A stretch of 59,935 bases of DNA, from contig JAUCBJ010007412.1 of NCBI GenBank assembly GCA_032718475.1, positions 1-59,935 of the forward strand, given 5' to 3'. This DNA comes from Nemertoderma westbladi (lineage: Eukaryota > Xenacoelomorpha > Nemertodermatida > Nemertodermatidae). A program made the translations under genes and the position numbers. Under the pieces are notes generated by a model. That model ran no database searches. It had not been told where the DNA came from and saw only the letters and a list, made by a program, of their open reading frames with translations. Of this stretch, positions 22,205-31,829 are shown piece after piece; position 1 is the first letter of the stretch; every line of letters begins with the position of its first letter.

Positions 22205-23122
22205 TGTCACAAGGAAATCAGCCCCCCCTAGAATATGCCCCCCGGGGCATTATTTCCTAGGATAATATGTCCCCCCGGGCAATTTTTCCTAGGAAATTTA
22301 GCCCGGGGGGGCATTTTCTCCTTAGGAAATAATGCCTCCCCTCAGGAAAATTAGCCCCCCTCAAAAGTCTGAAAACTGGTACGATACCGGTCTGCTGGTA
22401 GCCACTTTTAATCTACCAACTGCAGAACTTGTAATAGTTGGAAGAATAGTACGGTACCGGTCTGCCGGTAGGTAAGCAGGTAAGGCAGTAAGGGATGTAG
22501 AACAGCATACTGACAGACTGAAGTATCTAAGTCAGTAGGCTACTGTAGTAAGTACTGGTATAACAGCAGTGCGAGTGTGTGGTGTTGTGTGGGCGCCGAG
22601 CAGCTCCAAGCTTTTTTAAGTCTGTAACCTGCTCCTTTCGCCCTGATTTGGTAAAGTGATTGTTTATTGTTTTGGTTAGAAAATCCCGCCTCTGTAACCT
22701 GCTCCTTTCTCTCAATTGGTAATGTTATCGTTTATTGTTTTGGTTAGAAAATCCCGTCTCTGTAACCTGCTCCTTTCCCTGATTTGCTAAAGTGACTGTT
22801 TATTGTTTTGGTTAGAAAATCCCGCCTCTGTAACCTGCTCCTTTCCCTCAATTAGTTAAATGATCGTTTATTGTTTGGTTAGAAAGGCCTGCCTCTGTAA
22901 CCTGCTCCTTTCTTTCATTTGGTAAAGTGACTGTTTATTGTTTTGTATAATTTTTGTAAGTTTTAGTAGTAATAAGTTTTGTTTATTGTATAATTCAGGG
23001 GGGGCATAATTTCCTAAGGGGGGGCATTTTTTCCTAGGGAAATTTGCCCGGGGAGGCATTTTTTCCTAGGAAAATATGCCCCCCCGGGCACATTTCCCGG
23101 GGGGGCATATTTTCCTGTTACA
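22205..23122. mobile_element. CCGG-flanked element, copy M1
   Basis: A 918-bp element begins TGTCACAAGGAAA and ends TTTTCCTGTTACA. Both ends continue into GCCCCCCGGGGCA and TTTCCTAGGAAA palindromic words. It is flanked by CCGG at 22201-22204 and 23123-23126. The interior holds about five ~68-bp satellite monomers (22611-22950). Copy M2 at 43552-44407 is highly similar, and a paralogous empty site at 56203-56206 confirms a 4-bp CCGG duplication. No ORF. Superfamily unassigned. Confidence 0.9.
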
Positions 23123-23394
23123 CCGGCGCCCGGCGCGGTATCGTTTCAGCACTTGTATGATAACACAGCCAATTTATATTCAATTCAATACGCCTATTAA
23201 TTGGGAGCCAGTGGAGACGTTTCAGTGCTGGGGTTATGTGCTCGCGCTTTCTAATACCTTCTAACATTCGCGCTGCTGAGTTCTGCACAATTGTAATTTC
23301 TTAATGTATGTTTCTGGCAAACCATAGTAGAGTGAGTTATTGTGGGGCGAGCCACGAAGTTGGCGGAGCCTTAGCGAATTGACACTGTTAGGGG

Positions 23395-23475
23395 GTGGGT
23401 CAATTTATGCAAATAGTTGTCGTCGTCGTCGTTGTCGTCGTCGTTGTCGTCGTCGTCGTCGTCGTCGTCGTTACG
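23395..23475. repeat. GTC/GTT trinucleotide microsatellite
   Basis: About 20 GTC repeats with interspersed GTT. The plus-strand frame reads poly-Arg/Cys here and is not a gene. Confidence 0.95.
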
Positions 23476-24390
23476 ATTTTGACATGCTAATAACTTTGTC
23501 GGATTTAAAGCTGCCAAGTTGAAAATTTGTAGGTATCAATATGAGCAAAAGTTGAGATTTTTGAGAGACTTTCAGACACCATCAGTGCAAAGGTCTCCCG
23601 CTAGAGGGCCACATGTCTAAACATTAAATGCCCTCCCATTTCTTTGCTTTTAATCCGTTTAAGCTGAAACTTGGCAGATATGTATTAGACCATTAGCTGT
23701 CACTTTCAAAGGAGGCGAATCCATCTGCAGTTCTCCAGTCTGCCGCTAGAGGGCCAAAGGTCTGAAAGTGAAATCGTTGTCGTCGTTACGATTTTGACAT
23801 GCTAATAACTTTGTCGGATTTAAAGCTGCCAAGTTGAAAATTTGTAGGTATCAATATGAGCTAAAGTTGAGACGTTTGAGAGACTTTCAGACACCATCAG
23901 AGCAATAGTCTCCTGCTAGAGGGCCACATGTCTAAACGTTAAATGTCCTCCCATTTCTTTGCTTTTAATCCATTTATGCTGAAATTTGGCAGATATGTAC
24001 TAGACCATTAGCTGTGACTTTGAAAGAAGGAATTGAATTGAATTGAATTGAATTGAAGGCTAATCCGTGTGCAGTTCTTCAGTCTGCCGCTAGAGGGCGA
24101 AATGTTTGAAAGTGAAATCTTTCTCCCATCTCGTTATTTATGATCCGTTCAAGCTGAAACGTAGCAGATATGTAGTAGAAATCGACCTGAGTCTTTGGTG
24201 GGCAGTAAACGGTCTGGAGTCCTCCAGTCTGCCGCTAGAGGGCGAAATGTATAACTGTTCCCAATTCCTTGATATTAATTTATTTAAAGTGAATATTGGC
24301 ATATGTACTAGAGCACATGCTGCGTCTTTCTGAGGAAGGTGGTCGATCTGCAGTTCTCCAGTCTGCCGCTAGAGGTAAGCGGAAATTCAA
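23470..24390. repeat. Tandem units carrying CTCF-like motifs
   Basis: Two ~315-bp units start TTACGATTTTGACATGCTAA at 23471 and 23786, followed by shorter relatives to 24390. Each sub-unit has a TGCTTTTAATCCGTTTAAGC-type word, AACTTGGCAGATATGT, and the box CCGCTAGAGGGC. The box occurs near 23598, 23742, 23922 (as CTGCTAGAGGGC), 24086, 24232 and, truncated, 24362, about 130-180 bases apart. It fits the CTCF core CCASYAGRKGGC with one mismatch. A related single unit is at 35737-35829. A GAATT pentanucleotide run is at 24028-24058. Confidence 0.75.
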
Positions 24391-24516
24391 GACGCTGGTC
24401 ACACTACTAAACGCATTATTTCAACATTCTCAAATATACGCTCCATAAATATTTCACGTTACTATTTTATTGATAATCAAGATATAAACCAAGCGGAATT
24501 GGGGTGTAAACGTTAA

Positions 24517-24762
24517 GCAGACACCTGGTGCAGACACCTGGTGCAGACAACTGGTGCAGACACCTGGTGCAGACACCTGGTGCAGACACCTGGTGCAGAC
24601 ACCTGGTGCAGACACCTGGTGCAGACACCTGGTGGGTGCAGACACCTGGTGCAGACACCTGGTGCAGACACCTGGTGCAGACACCTGGTGCAGACACCTA
24701 GTGCAGACACCTGGTGCAGACACCTGGTGCAGACACCTGGTGCAGACACCTGGTGCAGACAG
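24517..24762. repeat. 13-bp minisatellite, ~18 copies
   Basis: Near-perfect GCAGACACCTGGT repeats with one 4-base expansion at about 24631. Since 13 is not a multiple of 3 and the unit has no stop, several frames on both strands are open. They all encode the same repeating peptides and are not genes. Confidence 0.97.
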
Positions 24763-24769
24763 TTAGGCA

Positions 24770-25199
24770 GACCGGTACTGAAATGAATTACACAATAGCC
24801 TACATTCGCAGAAAAGCCTTTCTAGAATTATCACTTATGACTACTTATTTGCGTGCATTTTTCACTGGGATTGGCTGCGTGCGTGTCTAGCGTCGTCTCT
24901 TTGATTACGTTGAATCATTGGCAATATACAGAATGTTTTGATTGGACCTATAGGACTAGGAACTTTGCGTGGAAGAATATAATGGTAGAAATCATAACAA
25001 ATAATACTCATATAACTTATATTTCGGCAGTTCTTTTAAATATGTAAACCTCTACCGGACTGCTGATTCATATACATTCCTAACATTCCACACCACATTC
25101 CAATAATATCCTAATACAGTAATACTTTCGAATTAGTACTTAAATTAAATTTAAGTCACGTGCTGCGCGAAGGCCCCACTTCGTGTTATTATTTATTTG
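24770..25199. other. Spacer, no gene seen
   Basis: AT-rich, no repeat unit or credible ORF. The 64-aa plus frame at 24853 has no family features. Confidence 0.35.
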
Positions 25200-25978
25200 T
25201 TATAATACTGTAAATGAAAGTATTAATATTTCCAATTCACATTTAGAAAAATATCGCTTTATTTTAGAAAGGTTGCGTAGATGGAAGAAGGCGTCTCTAA
25301 CTACGGTTGATATCTGATTTTTTAATGTTAGGTAAGAGTCAAAGGGGAAGCCAATATTACGAGCATTATCAGTACATGATAAACTATCATTTTCAATTTG
25401 TACGCTAAGGGGATCTGCTTGCTGTCCAAAACGTGACTGTAAGAGGACTTCGGTTTTTTTCGGATTAATCGGTTTAAACGAAATATAAAACTGTGCGTCA
25501 TCAGCGTATAAATGATATGAAAGACCATGTTTTCTAATGACCTTGGATAGCGAGCGGGTGTATATTGAGAACAATAATGGACCAAGCACGGAACCTTGGG
25601 GGAGCCCATATGTACATTAGCTTCTGGCACTCAGAATAGGTGTTCCCGACTTTAACCTGTTGTGTTCGCCCGTATAGATATGATACAAACCAATCTAACG
25701 CAGCTCCTCTAATCCCAATATCGTTTTCCAAAAGTTATAGTACTGTAGCTTACTATACTCCACAGTAACAAAGGATGCGCTTAAATCTAATAAAATTAAA
25801 AGAACAGCTGAGCCTCCATCGATATCACACATTATATTATAGTTCACCTTTAACAATGAAGTCTCGGTGCCCTAGTACCGCCTATAGGCGCTCTGCATCG
25901 GATCGTAGAGACCATTTAAATTCATGTGTGTGATTAACTGCTGTGCAACAACCTTCTCAGTCAACTTTGATAAGTATA
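25200..25978 (-). mobile_element. CR1/L2-like LINE, reverse transcriptase part
   Basis: The minus strand encodes decayed RT segments. Near 25978-25900 are SKLTEKVVAQQL and a QSAYRR-like motif; then GAALDWFVSYLYGRTQQV, the [10 protein letters not shown] box, and the catalytic [11 protein letters not shown] near 25510. It ends with KCELEILI near 25210, truncated before the usual SRLDYCN motif. At least two frameshifts separate the pieces. It continues the LINE at 27698-29338; the two halves are split by a DNA element. Confidence 0.85.
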
Positions 25979-27695
25979 CAGTACCGCTTTCAAATAACGT
26001 CGTATTGGTTCCTAATAGGATCCTATTAGGATCCAAGTCACTGATTCACTACTATTGGAGTTAGGATTTAATTGGAAATGAAATTTAGCCCAAATTCCAG
26101 ACTTGGAGGCACTTAGGATTTTACTTGGATTTCATTAGGAATTTAATTGGAAATCGGCGCTTACTTTGATGTCTGGAAGGTTGGACTCAGACTATGCTTG
26201 TGCTGGTCTACTTCTTCTCTATCCTGTCAATCATTAAGATGTATAGAATGGACTAGACTCAGCCTAAAGTTTGCGTAGTGTTCAGTTCATTACATTGAGG
26301 TATGGATATCAATGGAAAATGACACTCCTCACTGTACCTTGTATTACCAGCCTCTGACGTGAATAATATTTAAAATATAAACTCTAATAGATGAAATCCA
26401 CACATCCGCACATAGTTAACGTCCGTGGGCTGGTGGGCTCTGGAATAATTTAAAATCGTATTGAACTTACAAATAAATGTAGGACCACACACTGTATTTA
26501 TTAATATTGAACATATATGTTGAGTAATAAAGAGTAAAACACAATGTTTGTGTAATTATTAACAGAATAAATATTAGTTTATTTTCATTTATTAGTTTAA
26601 TTAATAATTAGACAGGGGCTAAAACTGGGCGACTAAATAAATGTATAATATCCACGGGAAATTTTCATTTCCTATACACATTGACATTCTGCTTACTATA
26701 CAAACAATGTTTGCTGTAAGGGGAGTACAGGGGTAGATAATTGGGTGTTCAATTATTATTATAGTCTTAAAAATAAATATGGGCATTTAATTATTAGCAG
26801 CCCACTTACTGCCTAACACGCTGTATCTCATTGTGTAGTTAAATATCCGTTCGGCCAATAGTAAGTCATTGATTAGTCCCCAAGGAGGGCTAGGGACTAT
26901 AGCCCCCCCCCCCCCTCCCTTCCTGACATAGATAAACTGTAATATTGAATGCTATATTTTACTGAAATACACAAGTTCCGTATTTAAACATAACACCCAC
27001 AAAGCACATTACACTCTCCAAGCAGATTCCGCAACATGTCACAATCATTATCGCTACCACTACTAAAAATAAATGACATAACATCCTACAGGAATTAACA
27101 GACCCTTATGAGTTTAGTGGCGGTTTGTAACAAACTTAACCTCTTGGCATAATGATATTAATATGAATTATAAATTATATTTATTATACCATGGAAATGG
27201 TAAAATTGCCAGATCTAAAAAGTTCGCACAATAATTTAAATAAAATTATTAAAAGTTTGACGTCCGAATACAATCAGATTACGCCTTAGCAGCCTAACTA
27301 CTTGTTGAGGCTCACTCAACGTGTTGGTGGGCCTATTTTACACAAGCGGCGATACCTTTACCGTATGGTAGTTAATGTGTCCAGATGTTGAGTTAAAGCT
27401 AGTAGGTGTACTTTGCATATTTAACATTAGCCTATGGGGAGTATCGTTGTTGTAAGATAGGTCAGGGGAAGGGAAATACAACTCAACCACTACTAGACAA
27501 AGCGGCTCTCTTTACTACTTTCAGCTATCCCGGGAGGTTGATTGACAGACACTTCTAAGCTTTGATATTTAGCCGCTCTAGGTAGACTTACATTAGGCAA
27601 ATTCCAAGTGATTTCCTAAAGGTTATTTATTTCCTATTAGGTTCCTATTAGGATCCTATTAGGATCCAATAGGACGTTATTTGAAAGCGTTACTG
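25979..27695. mobile_element. 1.7-kb TA-flanked DNA element (Tc1/mariner-like ends)
   Basis: Left end CAGTACCGCTTTCAAATAAC (25979) and right end GTTATTTGAAAGCGTTACTG (27695) are inverted repeats. The similarity continues inward through TCCTAATAGGATCCTATTAGG words, about 50 bases in all. TA lies on both sides (25977-25978 and 27696-27697). The CAGT start plus TA duplication is typical of Tc1/mariner. It sits inside a LINE reverse transcriptase, so the host frame on each side confirms the borders. No transposase is visible; the interior has a C13 run at 26903. Confidence 0.85.
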
Positions 27696-27697
27696 TA

Positions 27698-29338
27698 GTA
27701 AGTTTGATACAGGTCTAAGTTCTTTAAGATCTCCGGATCCAAGCGGGCCTTCTATAAGATTAGTGTAAGTATTGCCTCATAAAATAGGGTTGGTACCGTT
27801 GCCGTTTTAATAGATACATTTATAATCACAGTAATTATTGGCAATAACAGTTTAAGTGATAGCTTGACAACTCTTGTTGGTAATGGGTCGCGTGGACTTG
27901 ACGCAGACTTTGATTCTTTTATAAGAGTTATTGTTTCATCCATTGTTACCTCCTGAAAGTCTGTAAGTAATAATGCTTTCGGAGTGTTACCCGTGGCAGC
28001 CAATGACGCAGCTGGGTTGCCCGTAACAACCGATGACAGCGGGAGGTTGTCCGTAGCAACCAATGACGGAGGAAGGTTGTCCGTAGCAACTGCTGACGCA
28101 GCTGGGTTACACGTAGCAGCCGCTGACGCAGCTGGGTTACCCGAGCAACCGATGATGCAGCTGGGTTGCCCTTAGCAACCGATGACGCAGCTGGATTTCC
28201 CGTACCAACCGATGACGGCAGGAGGTTGTCCGTAGCAACCGTTGACGGAGGGAGGTTGTCCGAAGCAACAGCTGGCGCAGCTGGGTTGTCCGTAGCAACC
28301 GCTGACGCAGCTGGTTTGCCCGTAGCAACCGATGACGCAGCTGCATTGCCCGTAGCAATCGATGAAGGAGGGAGGTTGTCCGTAGCAACCGCTGACGCAG
28401 CTGGGTTGCCCGTAGCAACCGATGACGCAGCTGGGTTGCCCGTAGCCACCGATGACACAGCTGCGTTTCCCGTAGAAACCGATGACGAGGCCGGGTTACC
28501 CGTAGCAACCACTGACGCAGTTGGGTTGCCTGTAGCAACCAATGACGCAGCTGGGTTTCCGTAGTAACTGATGACGCTGTAGATGTATCCGTAGCAATTG
28601 CATTTTTACAGACTGAAGTTATAGGCGTCAGTAAATCGGCACGAATATCCATTATCTTATTTTCGAAGAAACTTAGAAACACATTAACCATCGACTTATC
28701 GTCATCATGCGTGGGCAGATTGCTTTTATTATTTCTGTACATAATTTTATGAACAACCGCGAAAAGTGTTTTTTGGCCCCCCGCATGAGTTTTTACTATG
28801 TTGCTGTAGTAAGTTTCTTTAGCTAAGATGATGATTTCAGATACCGTTCTACATTGCTGCCGGTAGGCAGCGCAGTCTATAGGTAGTCTCGTCTTTTGGA
28901 ACCTACGCTCAAGTTGACGACGCTTTCTTTTTCTATCAGCAATTGCACTGTACCAAGTAGCCTTTGGGTGTTTTGTGACGGTCTTTTTCAACATTGGCGC
29001 ATGCTTATCAAATAATTGACTCAAATATTATATTTGGTAAGGACGTCACTGATATTTGTATCTAATGTATTAGTACAGTAGCTGTACATAGAGTGGATTG
29101 TCCCAGATCGTCTAAAAATAAATTCAGGTTAAATTTGTTCATATTCCTGTAACTAACAGTTTCTGTATCCACGGCAGGTTTTACTATGTTAAGGATAAAA
29201 TAAATAGCGAAATTGTCAGATAAGCCGATATTCCTTATGTTAACGTTCTTGATAATATCGAGATCATCTGTCAATGTATAGATGAGGTCTAATTTATGCC
29301 CTTTTATGTGAGTCACAGGCAATCCAAGCCCGAAGGGC
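27698..29338 (-). mobile_element. CR1/L2-like LINE, endonuclease end to RT start
   Basis: Reading leftward: the end of an APE endonuclease (GLPVTHIKGHKLDLIYT, then SDNFAIYF, 29338-29062), a linker with LFDKHAP and RKRRQLERRFQKTRL (29024-28600), an expanded repeat (27985-28570), and the start of RT (ITLIKESKSASSPRDPLPT, then LDPEILKN near 27720). Several frameshifts and stops show it is dead. The 5' border abuts another repeat at 29339. The element resumes at 25978 after a DNA-transposon insertion. Confidence 0.88.
27985..28570. repeat. 30-bp VNTR inside the LINE coding region
   Basis: About 20 copies of a 30-base unit (GCAACCGATGACGCAGCTGG, GTTGCCCGTA). On the minus strand it encodes the decapeptide VATGNPAASS and variants (VATDNLPPSS). 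It lies in the linker between endonuclease and reverse transcriptase. The 30-base period keeps frame, although the surrounding LINE frames are shifted by other indels. Confidence 0.93.
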
Positions 29339-29735
29339 CGTTAATGGCTATAATGTCAGAAATTCCGCTAAATTTCTTAGAGTATGACTTAGGGTTAGTG
29401 TTACATGAAAGCTTTAATTAGGGTTGAGGCCGCCACTACTGTAACCAGCGAGTTTCATACAGTATAAAAATCCCTGCTGTTCACTTTGTCCTGTTGTACC
29501 CTTTCTATAATATTTGTACCCTTTGACGTGGTTTTTGTACCCTTTGACATGGCTGTTGTTCACTTTGACCTGTTGTACCCTTTCTATAATATTTGTACCC
29601 TTTGACGTGGTTTTTGTACCCTTTGACATGGCTGTTGTTCACTTTGACCTGTTGTACCCTATTTTCCATTTTTGTACTCTTTTGACCTGTTGTACTCTTT
29701 GACTCGATGCACCCATTGACTCGGAATCGGCCTTC
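29339..29735. repeat. Inverted copy of the GTACAA/GAGTCAAAGG repeat
   Basis: The reverse complement of the modules at 21056-21745. Within it a 79-bp unit (CTGTTGTACCCTTTCTATAA, ATTTGTACCCTTTGACGTGG) is duplicated in tandem at 29491 and 29570. Confidence 0.8.
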
Positions 29736-30636
29736 CTTGTGATTAAATAATGTTTAATTGGTACGCCGTGGATATTCGTGTGTCTATGCAAACAAATTGT
29801 TACAATAATAAATTTTTTTATGAATATCCCAAGGCGTTGTAACTACATATTATATAGTTTAGCATGTCTTGGAATATCTACGTAATAGTATTATTACAGG
29901 CAATACATTGTTGCCAAGCTGCTAATGAGATCCAACAAATTAATAGAATATGGCCTGCAGGGGAAGTTAATACGTGTAACATTTGAATGCCCATATCTCA
30001 GCTATTTTCCCATCAAATTTAAATGGTTTTACGAATATGGAATCCCTACACGACACGCCAATAACTCATTATAAGGTTGAAGAATAACTACACAGCTTAA
30101 CTGATGCAATATTTAGGGAGACCTTTTTCAAAAGCTTGTAGCTAAAGAATGAAATCAAATAAAAAGGAGGGGGAGGGATTAAACTACATTAAACTACGCG
30201 GGGTCCAGGTACCTGAAATACGACACTATTAATACTCCTGGACGCATATTTACAAACCCCCATACCTCAGCACTGGCAACACAATTCGACCTGAATTAAA
30301 AACCAATCAGAGACCAGCAGATGATAAATACAGTAACTCTCTGGCAGGGTGCTCAGACCCTATGGTGGTGTTTGGGAATACACCACTTCCAAACCCCATG
30401 GGATGTCTGCACTATTAGAGAAGAGAGTATATTACAGTATTATTATTGTGATGCTATTTATATGTATTGGATGTATATTATGTAATGTTTGAAAAATTAT
30501 AATACAATCGACAATATATAATTTACAACAGTATTTTTTACTTGTATAACAATTCTAATGATATTATTGAATGAACTACATTTCAGTTAATAAATGCGTA
30601 GAGCGTAGCAGTTTTTATCTTTAAATGTTATTGTTA
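29736..30636. other. Spacer with a dispersed repeat
   Basis: The block at about 29975-30180 (GAATGCCCATATCTCAGCTATT, then CCTTTTTCAAAAGCTTGTAG) is related to 58950-59130 and, inverted, to 50520-50720. No gene is seen in the rest. Confidence 0.45.
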
Positions 30637-30639
30637 TAT

Positions 30640-31132
30640 GGGGCCGTCCAAGTATGACGTCAGCACTTTAGGGGGGGGAGGGGGGTTGGGATAATCTGAT
30701 GACGTGCTGATGAGGGGAGGGGAGGGGGTCAGCCAAAATCTGACGTCAGCATGTTCATTTATAGGTGCTAGAAGAGATATAGCAGAAGAGTAAATAGCTT
30801 GCTATTTTAATTGTTCGAAGCCCCCGAAGGCCCCTAGCACAACCTTCTGTTTCAGTTACCAGTCACCATGTTTCAGTGATTAGGACGCATGCTACTGGGA
30901 TACTGCGGTACTGCGGTACTGGGGTTCGCCTGAAAATGAAACATCTTCATAATAAAAAAAAAATAAAATAAAAAAATTTTTGTAATAAACTATTAAGTTT
31001 ATTACAAATTTTTTTTTAATCTGATTTAGGGGGGGGGGGGGGGGTCAACGCCTATCTGATGACATCTGATTTAGGGGAGGGAGGGGGTCAACATTTTGGG
31101 GAAAAGTGCAGACGTCATACTTGGACGGCCCC
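30640..31132. mobile_element. 493-bp MITE with GGGGCCGTCC ends
   Basis: TIR GGGGCCGTCCAAGTATGACG at both ends, about 28 bases with one mismatch. TAT flanks both sides (30637-30639, 31133-31135). The interior repeats ATCTGATGACGT and poly(G)-rich GGGAGGGGG blocks, including a G16 run at 31029-31044. GGGGCCGTCC-type ends with 2-3-bp duplications recall PIF/Harbinger or ISL2EU relatives; the assignment is tentative. No ORF. Confidence 0.85.
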
Positions 31133-31829
31133 TATGCAGCATTTCATGAGATTTAGCATTCGGTTTGTTTAAACTAATGTTAAGTTCAATATTTCTGGAT
31201 TTCTTTATAACTTTATGTAGGCTTGTAGTTGTATTTGGGCGGCTACTTAAGAGACATTGAAGTACACCCTTATTGAATAGCACATCATCTTTGACCCCTT
31301 TAGCTTTACCCACGGCTGTTGGTCTCAATCTCACCAGTTAGTTGTATCTGATACTTATGCTGAAATCACACCTTTTGGTGGTGTATCAATTTAATGTGAC
31401 ACTTTTTACAGGATTGCCTCGAATAAGTTATAATAATAATAATAACAATAATTTCCAAACCCCATATGGTCTTAGCATCAGAGTTCTGCTGCCTGCTGGT
31501 CTCTAATTGGTTCTTACTTCAGGTTGAAATGTATTGCCAATCCCGACGCTGTATGGGATTTGTAATTTATACAAAGTATGAGTATGTGTTGCTTAGCCGT
31601 TCAACTATATATCCTGCGAAGCAATTTTTCTGCATTGTAATAGTAATAATACATTGCATCTATTGGATCACCACCACAACTACTACATTCTAGAGGCTAG
31701 AGCACTTATACTTATATTCTATGCATGCTGCATGCATAGAATGGTGTAATTTAATATTAGATTTATACAATTTGTTGTCAAAGTTTTATTCCTTCAGTTA
31801 AAATCAGTAGTAATATTAAATTGCTAACA
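31133..31829. other. CWH43: Upstream region of CWH43
   Basis: About 700 bases expected to hold the promoter and 5' UTR of the CWH43 gene. No TATA box or initiator can be singled out. The last 60 bases before the ATG are AT-rich, as expected for a 5' UTR here. Confidence 0.3.

Noticed and set aside
23340-23522. Arg-rich ORF on the plus strand
   Set aside because: Product of the GTC microsatellite.
24454-24786. Several overlapping ORFs on both strands (e.g. MSAPGVCTRCLHQV repeats)
   Set aside because: All are read-through of a 13-bp minisatellite.
27946-28564. Plus-strand ORFs across the VNTR (ATDDAAGLPV repeats)
   Set aside because: Antisense read-through of the 30-bp repeat; the sense frame belongs to the LINE.
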